Source: Arcicella sp034519515 (GTDB lineage: Bacteria > Bacteroidota > Bacteroidia > Cytophagales > Spirosomataceae). From it: DNA of 64,000 nt. Below the pieces are notes generated by a model, which had not been told where the DNA came from, ran no database searches, and was given only the letters and a program-made list of their open reading frames with translations. Positions 16,538 to 25,304 of this stretch are shown here, piece by piece. The stretch is from positions 21,198 to 85,197 of the forward strand of contig JAXHOK010000031.1 of the NCBI GenBank assembly GCA_034519515.1, written 5' to 3'. Every line of letters starts with the position of its first letter. The stretch's first letter is position 1. Both the position numbers and the translations under genes were made by a program.

Positions 16538-18157
16538 TTAAAACGGCACATCCTGATTTGGTGGCGTACTACCAAATGGATTTTGTTGCGGAGGCGGCTG
16601 AGATTGAGGATTATTAATTCTGCTTCCCATGGTTTTTGTTCCACTATTTTCAAACGTTTGTGCAGTGTCTTCTACTTGCGAGAATGATTGTAATGAATCA
16701 TAGCCTCCTCCACTATAATCTGTGGCATCTAAATCGCAATATTTGGTATATTTTCCAATGAATCTTAATTGAACCGTGTCTAATGAACCCGCACGGTTTT
16801 TAGCGATGATTAATTCACCCATACCCGTTACAGAATTACCTGCTTCATCTTGCGTAATACCGTAATATTCAGGACGATAGATAAACATTACCATATCGGC
16901 ATCTTGCTCAATTGACCCCGATTCACGTAAATCTGAAAGCTGTGGTTTTTTGTCGCCTCCACGGGTTTCTACGGCTCTACTCAACTGTGAAAGGGCAATT
17001 ACTGGCACGTTCAATTCCTTCGCTAATTGCTTCAAAGACCTTGAAATATTGGCAATTTCCTGCTCACGGTTTCCGCTTCCTTTTCCACCCGAATCACCTG
17101 ACATCAACTGTAAATAGTCAATTACAATCATCTGAACATCGTGCTGTGCTTTCAAACGGCGAGCTTTTGCTCTTAATTCCAAAATGGAAAGGGCGGGCGT
17201 ATCGTCGATAAAAATGGGGGCATTTGTTAATTTTCCAATTTTTGCGTGCAACTGAGCCCACTCGTGTGGAGCAAGGTTTCCTTTACGCAATTTATCGGAT
17301 TCTAATTCAGCTTCGGCAGAAATCAAACGATTTACCAATTGAACGGATGACATTTCAAGCGAGAAGAAAGCTACTGCTTGGCCATGGTCAACGGCTGCAT
17401 TTCGACAAGCAGAGAGGATAAGTGCAGTTTTTCCCATGCCAGGCCTCGCCGCAATAATAATTAATTCAGTTTTCTGAAATCCCGAAGTAACTCTGTCTAA
17501 TGCAGTAAAACCCGTCGGAACGCCAGTAAGACCTTCTTTCTGGTCTTTCTTCATTTCTAATTCCACCAAAGCCGCTCGCATAATTTGTCCCATATCGGCA
17601 TAATTTTTACGAATATTTCCTTCGGCAATGGCAAAAAGTTTCTGCTCCATCGTGTCCAATAACATGAACACATCAGTAGTGTCTTCATAAGCCATTTTTT
17701 GGATTTCGCCCGAAAGATTTATCATTTGGCGTTTTAGTGAATGTTCCACTACAATACGGGCATGAAACTCAATATTGGCGGCTGAGTTAACTCTTTGGGT
17801 TAGTTCAGCCAAATATAATGCCCCGCCAACCATGTCTAATTCGCCCGTTTTGAGGAGCTGGTTCTTTACTGTTAATAAATCAACGGGTTCTGAATTGGCG
17901 AATAATTGGGTAATGGCTCCATAAATTCTTTGATGAGCTTCTTTGTAAAAAGTATCAACTTTCAAAATATCAATAACATCTGTGAGAGCATCCCTTTCCA
18001 ACATCAAAGCTCCCAATACAGCTTCTTCCAAGTCGGTTGCTTGGGGCGGAATTTTACCCAAACCCGTATCTAACCAACGATTTTGCGATGAAATTCGTCC
18101 GCCAGCAAAGGTGCCGTTTTTCTTTAAATTATTGTTATTAGAATTTTGTTGTTCCAT
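16538..18157 (-). CDS. dnaB: replicative DNA helicase DnaB
   Basis: Hexameric 5'-3' helicase of the replication fork. The N-terminal helical domain (residues ~40-140, PPQATDLEEAVLGALML) binds primase. The RecA-like C-terminal domain has Walker A ARPGMGKTA (237-245), Walker B VIDYLQLM and the arginine-containing SQLSRAVETR motif. The final ~40 residues are Q/N/P-rich and probably disordered. No intein is present. The 539-aa length is slightly longer than E. coli because of the flexible ends. Confidence 0.97.
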   Translation of the reverse strand: MEQQNSNNNNLKKNGTFAGGRISSQNRWLDTGLGKIPPQATDLEEAVLGALMLERDALTDVIDILKVDTFYKEAHQRIYGAITQLFANSEPVDLLTVKNQLLKTGELDMVGGALYLAELTQRVNSAANIEFHARIVVEHSLKRQMINLSGEIQKMAYEDTTDVFMLLDTMEQKLFAIAEGNIRKNYADMGQIMRAALVELEMKKDQKEGLTGVPTGFTALDRVTSGFQKTELIIIAARPGMGKTALILSACRNAAVDHGQAVAFFSLEMSSVQLVNRLISAEAELESDKLRKGNLAPHEWAQLHAKIGKLTNAPIFIDDTPALSILELRAKARRLKAQHDVQMIVIDYLQLMSGDSGGKGSGNREQEIANISRSLKQLAKELNVPVIALSQLSRAVETRGGDKKPQLSDLRESGSIEQDADMVMFIYRPEYYGITQDEAGNSVTGMGELIIAKNRAGSLDTVQLRFIGKYTKYCDLDATDYSGGGYDSLQSFSQVEDTAQTFENSGTKTMGSRINNPQSQPPPQQNPFGSTPPNQDVPF

Positions 18158-18466
18158 TGAGTCAGTTCGAAATCAAGATATTTTTAAGCAGTTTTTTATA
18201 CAATTTTACGAAATTAATTCGGAAAATCCCATCAGATTTTTTTTACAAATGGCACAACTTATTGATTTTCAATGAAAAGGCAATACAGCTTTTTTTTATC
18301 GTGTATATAATGGTGGAGGAAAGTATTTTTTTAGTAGATTTATGAAAATATTTTGGCAGTTGGTTATCAACAATCGGCTACTAAAAAACGTTATATTATT
18401 TTAATCCATAAATCCAGACAGCCGTAGGCTGGCAACCGAAAGTTGTAAGCCGTCAGCCATAAAACA
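18158..18466. other. divergent spacer between dnaB and phoH
   Basis: A 309-bp AT-rich spacer that must carry promoters for both directions. Around 18412-18460 the words CAGCCGTAGGCTGGCAAC and GTAAGCCGTCAGCC form a short imperfect repeat just before the phoH start. I cannot place a convincing -7 box. Confidence 0.45.
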
Positions 18467-19432
18467 TTGACAGAAAAAGTAATCACCTTAGAAGACGTTG
18501 AGTTAGCAGGCTTTCTTGGCGTAGAAAACAGCAATATCAAAGAAGTTGCAGCGGCATTTCCGCAAAGTAAAGTTATTTCACGAGGCAATGAAATTACCAT
18601 TCGTGGATCAATCACTGAAATTGTTAGAATTAGCGATATTTTGGATTTGTTAGTGAAACATTTTCAGCAATACGGTAAAATTACCAAAGAGCAAGTTCGT
18701 TCTTATTTGACGCTTGAAAAGCATCCAGAAGCTGAACCAGAAGTACACCTGAAAGAACCCGAAGGTGACGTTTTGTTGTATGGCACGAAAGGAATTGTTA
18801 TCAAAATAAAATCGCCCAACCAAAAGAAAATGGTAGAGGCTGTAGCTGAAAATGATATCGTTTTTGCCGTCGGACCAGCAGGAACGGGAAAAACCTATAT
18901 GGCTGTGGCTCTGGCGGTTAGAGCTTTGAAGAATAAGGAAGTTAAGAAAATTGTGATTACTCGTCCAGCAGTGGAGGCGGGTGAAAATTTAGGTTTCTTG
19001 CCAGGTGATTTGAAAGAAAAAATTGATCCATATCTTCGACCAATTTATGATGCCTTGGACGATATGATTCAACCCGAAAAGTTGAAATTTTATATCGAAA
19101 ATCGAATTATTGAAATTGCCCCACTGGCATATATGCGTGGAAGAACATTGAATAACGCTTTTATTTTGTTGGATGAAGCTCAAAACACTACCCCAATGCA
19201 AATGAAGATGTTTTTGACTCGCATGGGTATTATGTCTAAAGTAATTATTACGGGTGATAAAACCCAAATTGACTTACCGACGAAAGTAAAATCAGGATTG
19301 GCAGAAGCAGCAAGAATTTTGGGAGGAATTAAGGGTATAACCTTTGTGGAACTGGATGGCAAAGATGTTTTGAGACACCGTTTAGTTCGTGATATTATTA
19401 TGGCTTATGAAAAATCGGAGGGGGATAAGTAG
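18467..19432 (+). CDS. PhoH family ATPase
   Basis: PhoH-type P-loop NTPase, an RNA-associated family linked to phosphate starvation and RNA metabolism. Residues 1-90 form the N-terminal KH-like part. The ATPase core has Walker A GPAGTGKT (136-143) and Walker B FILLDEAQNTT (near 231-241), followed by ITGDKTQIDLP. At 321 aa it is typical. The start is a TTG (18467); no ATG is available at the right position and the N-terminal residues (EKVITLEDVELAGFLG) look native, so TTG initiation is likely. Confidence 0.9.
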   Translation: MTEKVITLEDVELAGFLGVENSNIKEVAAAFPQSKVISRGNEITIRGSITEIVRISDILDLLVKHFQQYGKITKEQVRSYLTLEKHPEAEPEVHLKEPEGDVLLYGTKGIVIKIKSPNQKKMVEAVAENDIVFAVGPAGTGKTYMAVALAVRALKNKEVKKIVITRPAVEAGENLGFLPGDLKEKIDPYLRPIYDALDDMIQPEKLKFYIENRIIEIAPLAYMRGRTLNNAFILLDEAQNTTPMQMKMFLTRMGIMSKVIITGDKTQIDLPTKVKSGLAEAARILGGIKGITFVELDGKDVLRHRLVRDIIMAYEKSEGDK

Positions 19433-19497
19433 GGGTTGCATTTAGGGAAAATCTTAGTGCCTTAAAGTCTTTGTGTTAGAATGAAATCAAATTAAAA

Positions 19498-20802
19498 ATG
19501 AAGAAAATTATCCCTTTTTGCTTATTATTAATCACAACAATCATAAACGCTCAAGAGCGTTGTGGGTTTGGATTGGTGGATAAAGAAAAATCTAAAAATC
19601 CAGCGTGGTTGCGTCAAAAAGCGGAATTTGAATATCAAATACGGGAAAATATTAAAAATACGGAAGGAGCGAATTTGAGAACTGCAGATAAATTATTGAA
19701 AATTCCCGTAGTGGTTCATGTGATTCATAATAATCCTGCTAATATTATTGGAGGAGCTAACAACGCCAATATTACTGATGAACAGATTAAGTCTCAAATC
19801 ACAGTTTTGAATGAAGATTACCGACGTAAAGTTGGCACCAGAGGGTTTAATTCAAATGCTGTGGGAGCGGATATGGAAATTGAATTTTTTTTAGCCACCA
19901 AAGATCCCAGCGGGAATGCCAGTGCAGGAATTACGAGAACTTTTGTGGATAAAAATTCATGGGATTTTTTGGGAGACGATAAGACAATTGCTAATAAAAT
20001 TAAATGGGATTACGAAAAATATCTTAATATTTGGGTAACACGAAGTGATGGTAGAACAATTGGTTACGCAGGTTTTCCGTATGATAGTAAATTAGTTGGG
20101 CTGGGTTCAACAACACAAGATATTTTAGACCAAAATATATTTGATGGAGTAATTATTGATTATCGAAACTTTGGAACTTGCTGTGCTGTTACCAGTGCTA
20201 CTTATAATTTTGGTAGAACATTGACCCACGAAATTGGGCATTATTTAGGACTTTTACATCCAAATGGAGATGAAACTTGTGGAACAGATTATTGTGATGA
20301 TACTCCCCAAATCGAGAGTCTGAATAACAGTACTTCATGCCCTGTTTTATCTTCAACGTGTAGCGGTGTGAAGCGAACAAATATGATCGAAAATTATATG
20401 GATTATTCGCCAGACCGTTGTATGAATATTTTTACGAATGACCAAAAGAAAAGGATGCGTTCGGCATTAAGTTTGAGTATTAAAAGACAGCGATTATTGA
20501 TTAATTCTGAATTGGCTTTGGGAATTGAACCTATAAACACGAATAATAAAACGCTTCAAATAAGACCTAATCCAAGTTCTTCTGAGGATAATACCATATT
20601 GAGTATTCAATTTACAGGGACGAAAGATTTGACGATTAGTATTTTCAATATGATTGGTATTTTGCAAAGTGAGGTGAGTTACACGGCACAAAAGAGTAAT
20701 ATTTTTGCCTTAGATACCGATAAATTACCATCTGGACAGTACATTGTAAAAGTAAAATTTGGTGATGAAGTTGCTACTGATAAGTTTGTTTTGAAGAAAT
20801 AA
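19498..20802 (+). CDS. secreted M43 (pappalysin-type) metalloprotease with T9SS sorting domain
   Basis: Extracellular zinc protease. A signal peptide ends at about residue 19 (INAQ). The catalytic motif HEIGHYLGLLH (H244, E245, H248, H254) is the extended HExxHxxGxxH of metzincins. It sits among several cysteines (CGTDYC, CPVLSSTC), as in cytophagalysin/pappalysin M43B enzymes. The last ~75 residues are a type IX secretion sorting domain (beta-rich, IRPNPSS... LPSGQYIVKV...KFVLKK), so the protein should pass the outer membrane through T9SS. No T9SS machinery genes are in the window. Confidence 0.92.
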   Translation: MKKIIPFCLLLITTIINAQERCGFGLVDKEKSKNPAWLRQKAEFEYQIRENIKNTEGANLRTADKLLKIPVVVHVIHNNPANIIGGANNANITDEQIKSQITVLNEDYRRKVGTRGFNSNAVGADMEIEFFLATKDPSGNASAGITRTFVDKNSWDFLGDDKTIANKIKWDYEKYLNIWVTRSDGRTIGYAGFPYDSKLVGLGSTTQDILDQNIFDGVIIDYRNFGTCCAVTSATYNFGRTLTHEIGHYLGLLHPNGDETCGTDYCDDTPQIESLNNSTSCPVLSSTCSGVKRTNMIENYMDYSPDRCMNIFTNDQKKRMRSALSLSIKRQRLLINSELALGIEPINTNNKTLQIRPNPSSSEDNTILSIQFTGTKDLTISIFNMIGILQSEVSYTAQKSNIFALDTDKLPSGQYIVKVKFGDEVATDKFVLKK

Positions 20803-20821
20803 CGTCCAAATTCAGATTATC

Positions 20822-22018
20822 TCACATCTCCATAAAGCAAACGCTTCCCCCAACCCAATCAAAATCTTTATTGAAACGCACGCCAATCATTTCTCCACGG
20901 GATAATCGGGCTAAATTGGTCAGTAAAATGGGTCTTAATTCATCTTTCTGCCAAATGTACAGCATCCTTATTTCACATTTCACCTTGCTACCATCAGTAG
21001 TTTCTACGACAGGTTCATATTTCACTTTTTTCTGTAAAATATAATTTTCAGGGTCTCTGATATTTACTAAATCTCCTTCTGTAACATTAATTTTTACACC
21101 ACTGCCTGCAAAAGAGAATAAGGGTTTCAACACATAGTCAGACAAATTGTCGGGAAAACTTCCTTCAAAATTATTCAAAAAGCGGCATTTTGGGATATAA
21201 GGACTATTCAAAAATGGCATCGTGTATTTACTGATTCTAAAAAACCAGTTCGGATGTCCAACCCATTCAACTTCCACGTTGTCTCTTAAATTGAAATCTG
21301 TTTTTAAATCAGGAAAATTAGTTAAATCATCAAAAATTAAGCGATTATAAATTCTAAGGATAGGCGTTTTTATATCTCCATTCATGTAAAACAGCTTTTT
21401 GCCTTCTTTGATGATTTTTGTTAGACAAACTGCCTTCACGCCAATCAAATCTTCGGTAACGTCAAAATCAACTCGAGTTTTTTGGGTTTCTGGATATATT
21501 TCCAATAAAATTACATTCTCGGGCTTTTCGTTTCCCACAATGAGCTTTTTCAATGCTGAAATGTATGATTTTCTATCATAGTTATTGAAAAGAAAATCAT
21601 AGTTTTCTGGAATCGAAAAATGATTTTGGTAAGTTTTTGAAACTAAATATTGAAACCCAAAAAGTGACGGAAAGCCTTGTAGTTCAATAAGTTGTGGAAT
21701 AAAATCTCCTTGTTCATTTTGGCAAACTGCAAAATCAATTGCTAAAAATGAAGTATGCTTATTTTCGTTGGGCACGTTTTGATTTGTTGGAATTGCCTTA
21801 TCGGTTTTTGTTTTGAAATCATCTTTCACGATTACATCAACAATACTTTCACAGGCTTCAATGAGTCTATTTTTTAGATATTTAGGCACAAAAACGGGTG
21901 TTTCGGCAACCCTAAATTCAATGGGTTTTGAAGTGGATGTATCTAAATCAGCCATGAAATTTTTATATTTTTCTTGGCTAAATGATTGATTGTATGTTTT
22001 TCTAATTTCTGGTATCAT
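20822..22018 (-). CDS. ATP-grasp-like protein of unknown function (amidoligase cluster)
   Basis: A 398-residue cytoplasmic protein that I do not recognise by name. The C-terminal half has ATP-grasp-like motifs. YVLKPLFSFAGSGVKI (about 301-316) resembles the lysine/glycine nucleotide-binding loop. KCEIRMLYIW followed by LLTNLARLSRGEMIGV resembles the metal-binding E/N region of glutathionylspermidine-synthase-type, circularly permuted ATP-grasp enzymes. The N-terminal half contains FLAIDF and PQLIELQGFPSLFGFQ. It is the last gene of the five-gene minus-strand cluster, 42 bp after the amidotransferase. I infer ligation of a carboxylate to an amine; the substrate is unknown. Confidence 0.55.
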   Translation of the reverse strand: MIPEIRKTYNQSFSQEKYKNFMADLDTSTSKPIEFRVAETPVFVPKYLKNRLIEACESIVDVIVKDDFKTKTDKAIPTNQNVPNENKHTSFLAIDFAVCQNEQGDFIPQLIELQGFPSLFGFQYLVSKTYQNHFSIPENYDFLFNNYDRKSYISALKKLIVGNEKPENVILLEIYPETQKTRVDFDVTEDLIGVKAVCLTKIIKEGKKLFYMNGDIKTPILRIYNRLIFDDLTNFPDLKTDFNLRDNVEVEWVGHPNWFFRISKYTMPFLNSPYIPKCRFLNNFEGSFPDNLSDYVLKPLFSFAGSGVKINVTEGDLVNIRDPENYILQKKVKYEPVVETTDGSKVKCEIRMLYIWQKDELRPILLTNLARLSRGEMIGVRFNKDFDWVGGSVCFMEM

Positions 22019-22060
22019 ATATAAGTTGATGTTCGTATACCGACACTCGATGTTCGGATG

Positions 22061-22882
22061 CTAACTTATTGATAATGCTGCGCTGGCTTTTTTTAAAAAC
22101 TTGGGAATAATGATTGATTCGGTCAAAAGAATTTTATCGGGGTCGTCCAATTTATCAATCATATCATTGTATTTTTCTAAGCCATGCGTTTTGATAACTA
22201 TCTTTCTTTTTTCTTCTCCCGAAAGATATTCTGCCATTCCGATACCGTCGGCTTCGGGGTGAAATTGAGTTCCAAATACTTCATCTGAAAATCTAATTGC
22301 CATGATGGCTCGTTCTAATTTTACGTGTGGACGTTCTTTCTCCATCCTTAAAACGTTTATTCCCAATTCTTTAATTCGCTTTTGGTTGGGGCTAACTAAT
22401 TGATATTCACGTGAATCAACCACATAAAAAGGCTCTGGCAAACCATCGAATAATTCTTCCTTAATATTTTTATCAATTTGATTGACTGGAAAAATGCCAA
22501 AAGCCATACTTTTTCGTTTGGTAATTTTTCCGATGCCAAAATGTCTTGAAACCAATTGGAAAGAATGACAAATCAGAAACATATACTTTTTTGCACTATT
22601 CTCATATTTATTAAATTCAAAAATGGAGTCAATAAAATCAAAATAGGGCTTTTCCCAATCTTCTGTTGACTCCAAGGGGCTTCCTGGACCACCAGATGAA
22701 AAATAAATATCGTAGCTTAAATCAGGGATTTCGTTGTTGGTACGAACGTTGAAAATGGTAGTTTCAATATCAATCTGTTCTCTTTCTTGAAATTCGTCTA
22801 TCAGTTTTACGATACACCTCATTCCTTCATTCGGAACGTTATTGTATAAATCTAGAATGGCTATTTTTAGTGGTTCTTGCAT
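22061..22882 (-). CDS. class I glutamine amidotransferase-like protein
   Basis: Homologue of the GMP-synthase-type GATase domain, which releases ammonia from glutamine or hydrolyses gamma-glutamyl bonds. The nucleophile cysteine lies in MFLICHSFQ (C105), and the His/Glu dyad in FGTQFHPEADG (H208, E210). The oxyanion glycines are in SSGGPGSP. All three catalytic residues are intact, so the enzyme should be active. It is a free-standing amidotransferase (273 aa) without a synthetase domain. It is embedded among two ATP-grasp-type genes and a GCS2-type ligase, suggesting either ammonia supply to, or removal of gamma-glutamyl groups from, their product. Confidence 0.85.
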   Translation of the reverse strand: MQEPLKIAILDLYNNVPNEGMRCIVKLIDEFQEREQIDIETTIFNVRTNNEIPDLSYDIYFSSGGPGSPLESTEDWEKPYFDFIDSIFEFNKYENSAKKYMFLICHSFQLVSRHFGIGKITKRKSMAFGIFPVNQIDKNIKEELFDGLPEPFYVVDSREYQLVSPNQKRIKELGINVLRMEKERPHVKLERAIMAIRFSDEVFGTQFHPEADGIGMAEYLSGEEKRKIVIKTHGLEKYNDMIDKLDDPDKILLTESIIIPKFLKKASAALSIS

Positions 22883-23060
22883 GAGATTTTAATATGAAAA
22901 TTTGAAAGTGTGTCAATTTGGAAATTGATAAAAATGTAAAATTAACCTATAAATCGCTACATATCAATAAATCAAAGCATTGTGGCGGTAACCCTAAAGT
23001 AATTTTCGGACTCCGAATAGGGATAATTTTCAAATTAACTTCATTTCCAAATTTTCAAAT

Positions 23061-24167
23061 TCAAAGGTAAATCCCTTGCTTAGTTTCTTCCACAATGTAA
23101 TCAACAACTTTAATTAAATCGCCCCCAGTTTGCTCAAAAACGTCTAATTGACGGTCAGCACCTGTTCCATGGTCGAGAATTTGACGGATATACTCTACTT
23201 CATGACGGCTACCTAAATCATCCAAAACATCATCCACAAAATCTAATAATTCACCGCATAAATCACGATATGGCACTTCTTCTTGTTTCCCAAAATCAAT
23301 CAATTTACCATATATTCCGTAACGAGCCGCCCGCCATTTGTTTTCATTGATTAATACTTTGCGATAAGGTCTGAAACTAAGATTTTGGCTCAATAATTTG
23401 TGCATTTTTGCCACTAATGCCTGCATTAAAGCCGCCAAGCAAATGGTCTCATCAATTCGCATCGGAATATCACAAATTCTGAATTCGATAGTGTCAAAAT
23501 AAGGATGGAGTCGAATATCCCACCAAATTTTCTTGCCATTGTCAATACAATTAGTTTTGACTAAAAGGGCAATATATTCGTCATATTCCGTAGCAGAAGC
23601 GAAATAATCGGGAATTCCCGTTCGTGGAAATTTATCAAAAATCTTGGAGCGATATGATTTAAAACCGGTATTTCTGCCACACCAAAAAGGCGAATTTGTG
23701 GAAAGGGCGTAAATATGAGGTAAAAAATAACGCACCGCATTCAAGATTTCTATGCCTTGTTGGCGAGTTTCGATACCCACGTGTACGTGCAGTCCAAAGA
23801 TAAGATTTCCTCTGGCAACATCACGCATTTCATCAATAAGTGCATCATACCGAGCGTTTGGCGTAATTAATTGATTTTGCCAATCTGAAAAAGGATGCGT
23901 TCCTGCGGCGGCAACCAAGAGATTTTGTTTGTCGGCTAATTCAATAATATGCTTACGGAGTTCGATAACTTCTGAACGAGCTTGTTGAATATCATAGCAA
24001 ATATTTGTTCCAACTTCCACCACTGCTTGGTGCATTTCTTCTTTTACTCTTTCGTGCAAGGTTATTTGTCCGCCTTCCACAATTTTACTCATGTGCGAAC
24101 GCAACTCACGGGTTACGGGGTCAATGGTTTGGAATTCTTCTTCAATTCCAAGGGTGAATTTGGGCAT
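23061..24167 (-). CDS. carboxylate-amine ligase, YbdK/GCS2 family
   Basis: ATP-dependent ligase related to plant-type glutamate-cysteine ligase (COG2170). The N-terminal GIEEEFQTID (residues 7-16) carries the metal-binding glutamates. The block NLIFGLHVHVGIE provides the conserved histidines, and FRICDIPMRIDETICLAALMQALV is another family signature. At 368 aa the length matches YbdK. Family members form an amide between a glutamate-type carboxylate and an amine, but the physiological substrate of most is unknown. It is the central gene of the cluster. A palindrome fills the gap to the upstream ATP-grasp gene. Confidence 0.88.
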   Translation of the reverse strand: MPKFTLGIEEEFQTIDPVTRELRSHMSKIVEGGQITLHERVKEEMHQAVVEVGTNICYDIQQARSEVIELRKHIIELADKQNLLVAAAGTHPFSDWQNQLITPNARYDALIDEMRDVARGNLIFGLHVHVGIETRQQGIEILNAVRYFLPHIYALSTNSPFWCGRNTGFKSYRSKIFDKFPRTGIPDYFASATEYDEYIALLVKTNCIDNGKKIWWDIRLHPYFDTIEFRICDIPMRIDETICLAALMQALVAKMHKLLSQNLSFRPYRKVLINENKWRAARYGIYGKLIDFGKQEEVPYRDLCGELLDFVDDVLDDLGSRHEVEYIRQILDHGTGADRQLDVFEQTGGDLIKVVDYIVEETKQGIYL

Positions 24168-24180
24168 GGGACTTTTTGTT

Positions 24181-24280
24181 ATGAGCTTGGAGCAACGAAG
24201 ATTGAGTATTGAGGTTTAGGAAATTAAATTGGTTGTTTAATTGCTCAAACCTCATTAATCACTGCTCAAACCTTATTGCT
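24181..24280. repeat. imperfect palindrome, TGAGCAATGAGG family (copy 2)
   Basis: The left words ATGAGCTTGGAGCAACGAAG and TTGAGTATTGAGGTTTAGG are complementary to TTGCTCAAACCTCATTAATC and TGCTCAAACCTTATTGCT on the right. It lies between the carboxylate-amine ligase and the ATP-grasp gene, and the right arm runs into the last codons of the latter (its stop is at 24273). Confidence 0.65.
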
Positions 24281-25250
24281 GATTTAATTCACTTCGCTTT
24301 TTTCCCATCACAGAGTTTGACATAAATGTTCCCCAAGTCAAATTATCCTGATTGGGTTTATGTTTTTTGGCTCGGTCAATTGCCATTTTTGCGGTGGCTT
24401 CCACAACCCAATCAAAATTTTCTTGACCAACAGAATTTACATCAGCATCGGGTGCGGGATTACAAAAATCTATAGCAATTGGAATTCCATTTTTAACGGC
24501 AAATTCAACGGTATTAAAATCATATCCTAAGGCTTTATTTAATCTTAAAACGTAATCTTTTACGGTTGCCAATAATTTTTTTGCTTCTGGTCCTGTCGGT
24601 AAAGTGGCATCATACCGCAAATGGGGTTGATTTCTGGGTTCGTATGGCATAATTTTTACGTCTTTTCCTCCGATGCAATAACATCTGAAATAATCCGTAA
24701 AAACGATTTCTTCCTGCAGAAGCATTACCAGTTGGTCGGTTTCATCATAAGCGTTGAATAATTCATCAGGGTTTCTGACTTTGTAAACGCTCTTCCATCC
24801 TCCGCCCGAATGTGGCTTCATGTAGGCAGGAAAGCCGATGTGGTCAAAAATATCACCCCAAGGCAAAGGAAATTTGAGGTTTCGAAATGACGTTTCGGAA
24901 GTATCAGTTGGGCGTTCTTTGGAGGGTAATAAAACAGTTTTCGGAACTGGTACGCCAACGCTCAACGCAAGGGCATTATTGAAAAATTTTTCATCTGCCG
25001 ACCACCAAAAGGGGTTGTTAATTACCGCTGAACCCGCCAATGCTGTATTTTTGAGCATGGCACGATAGAAGGGAACGTCCTGCGAAATACGGTCGATGAT
25101 AACATCATAACCCGATGATTCGCCTTGCATTACTTTATCAACTATCATTCGCTCTGCCATAATGTCCTTCGGAGCAATTTGATTGATTCGTTCGACAAAT
25201 GCCTCTGGAAATGAGGATTCCATACCGTGAAGAATGCCAATTTTTTTCAT
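24273..25250 (-). CDS. ATP-grasp ligase (RimK-like) in amidoligase cluster
   Basis: Predicted ATP-grasp enzyme, which activates a carboxylate as an acyl phosphate and joins it to an amine or thiol. The ATP-grasp core starts near residue 95. FPAYMKPHSGGGWKSVYKV (K145 and the glycine-rich loop) binds ATP, MLLQEEIVF is the adenine hinge, and FNTVEFAVKNGIPIAIDFCNPAPDAD carries the magnesium-binding Glu/Asn. The N-terminal pre-grasp domain begins KKIGILHGMESSFPEAFV. The length is 325 aa. Its start lies 54 bp after the esterase stop, so the genes are likely cotranscribed. It resembles RimK/D-Ala-D-Ala-type ligases, but the substrate cannot be read from sequence. Confidence 0.82.
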   Translation of the reverse strand: MKKIGILHGMESSFPEAFVERINQIAPKDIMAERMIVDKVMQGESSGYDVIIDRISQDVPFYRAMLKNTALAGSAVINNPFWWSADEKFFNNALALSVGVPVPKTVLLPSKERPTDTSETSFRNLKFPLPWGDIFDHIGFPAYMKPHSGGGWKSVYKVRNPDELFNAYDETDQLVMLLQEEIVFTDYFRCYCIGGKDVKIMPYEPRNQPHLRYDATLPTGPEAKKLLATVKDYVLRLNKALGYDFNTVEFAVKNGIPIAIDFCNPAPDADVNSVGQENFDWVVEATAKMAIDRAKKHKPNQDNLTWGTFMSNSVMGKKRSELNQQ

Positions 25251-25269
25251 ATTTTATTCATAATTATGG

Positions 25270-25303
25270 TTACCTTGCCACACGGGAAAGATTCCCGTGG
25301 TAC
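25270..25303. repeat. short palindrome, CACGGGAATC family (copy 1)
   Basis: ACACGGGAA and TTCCCGTGG form a short hairpin. The stretch GGGAAAGATTCCCGTGGTAC at 25283-25302 recurs with one difference near 53377-53396. It lies between the ATP-grasp gene and the esterase. Confidence 0.6.
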
Positions 25304-25304
25304 G

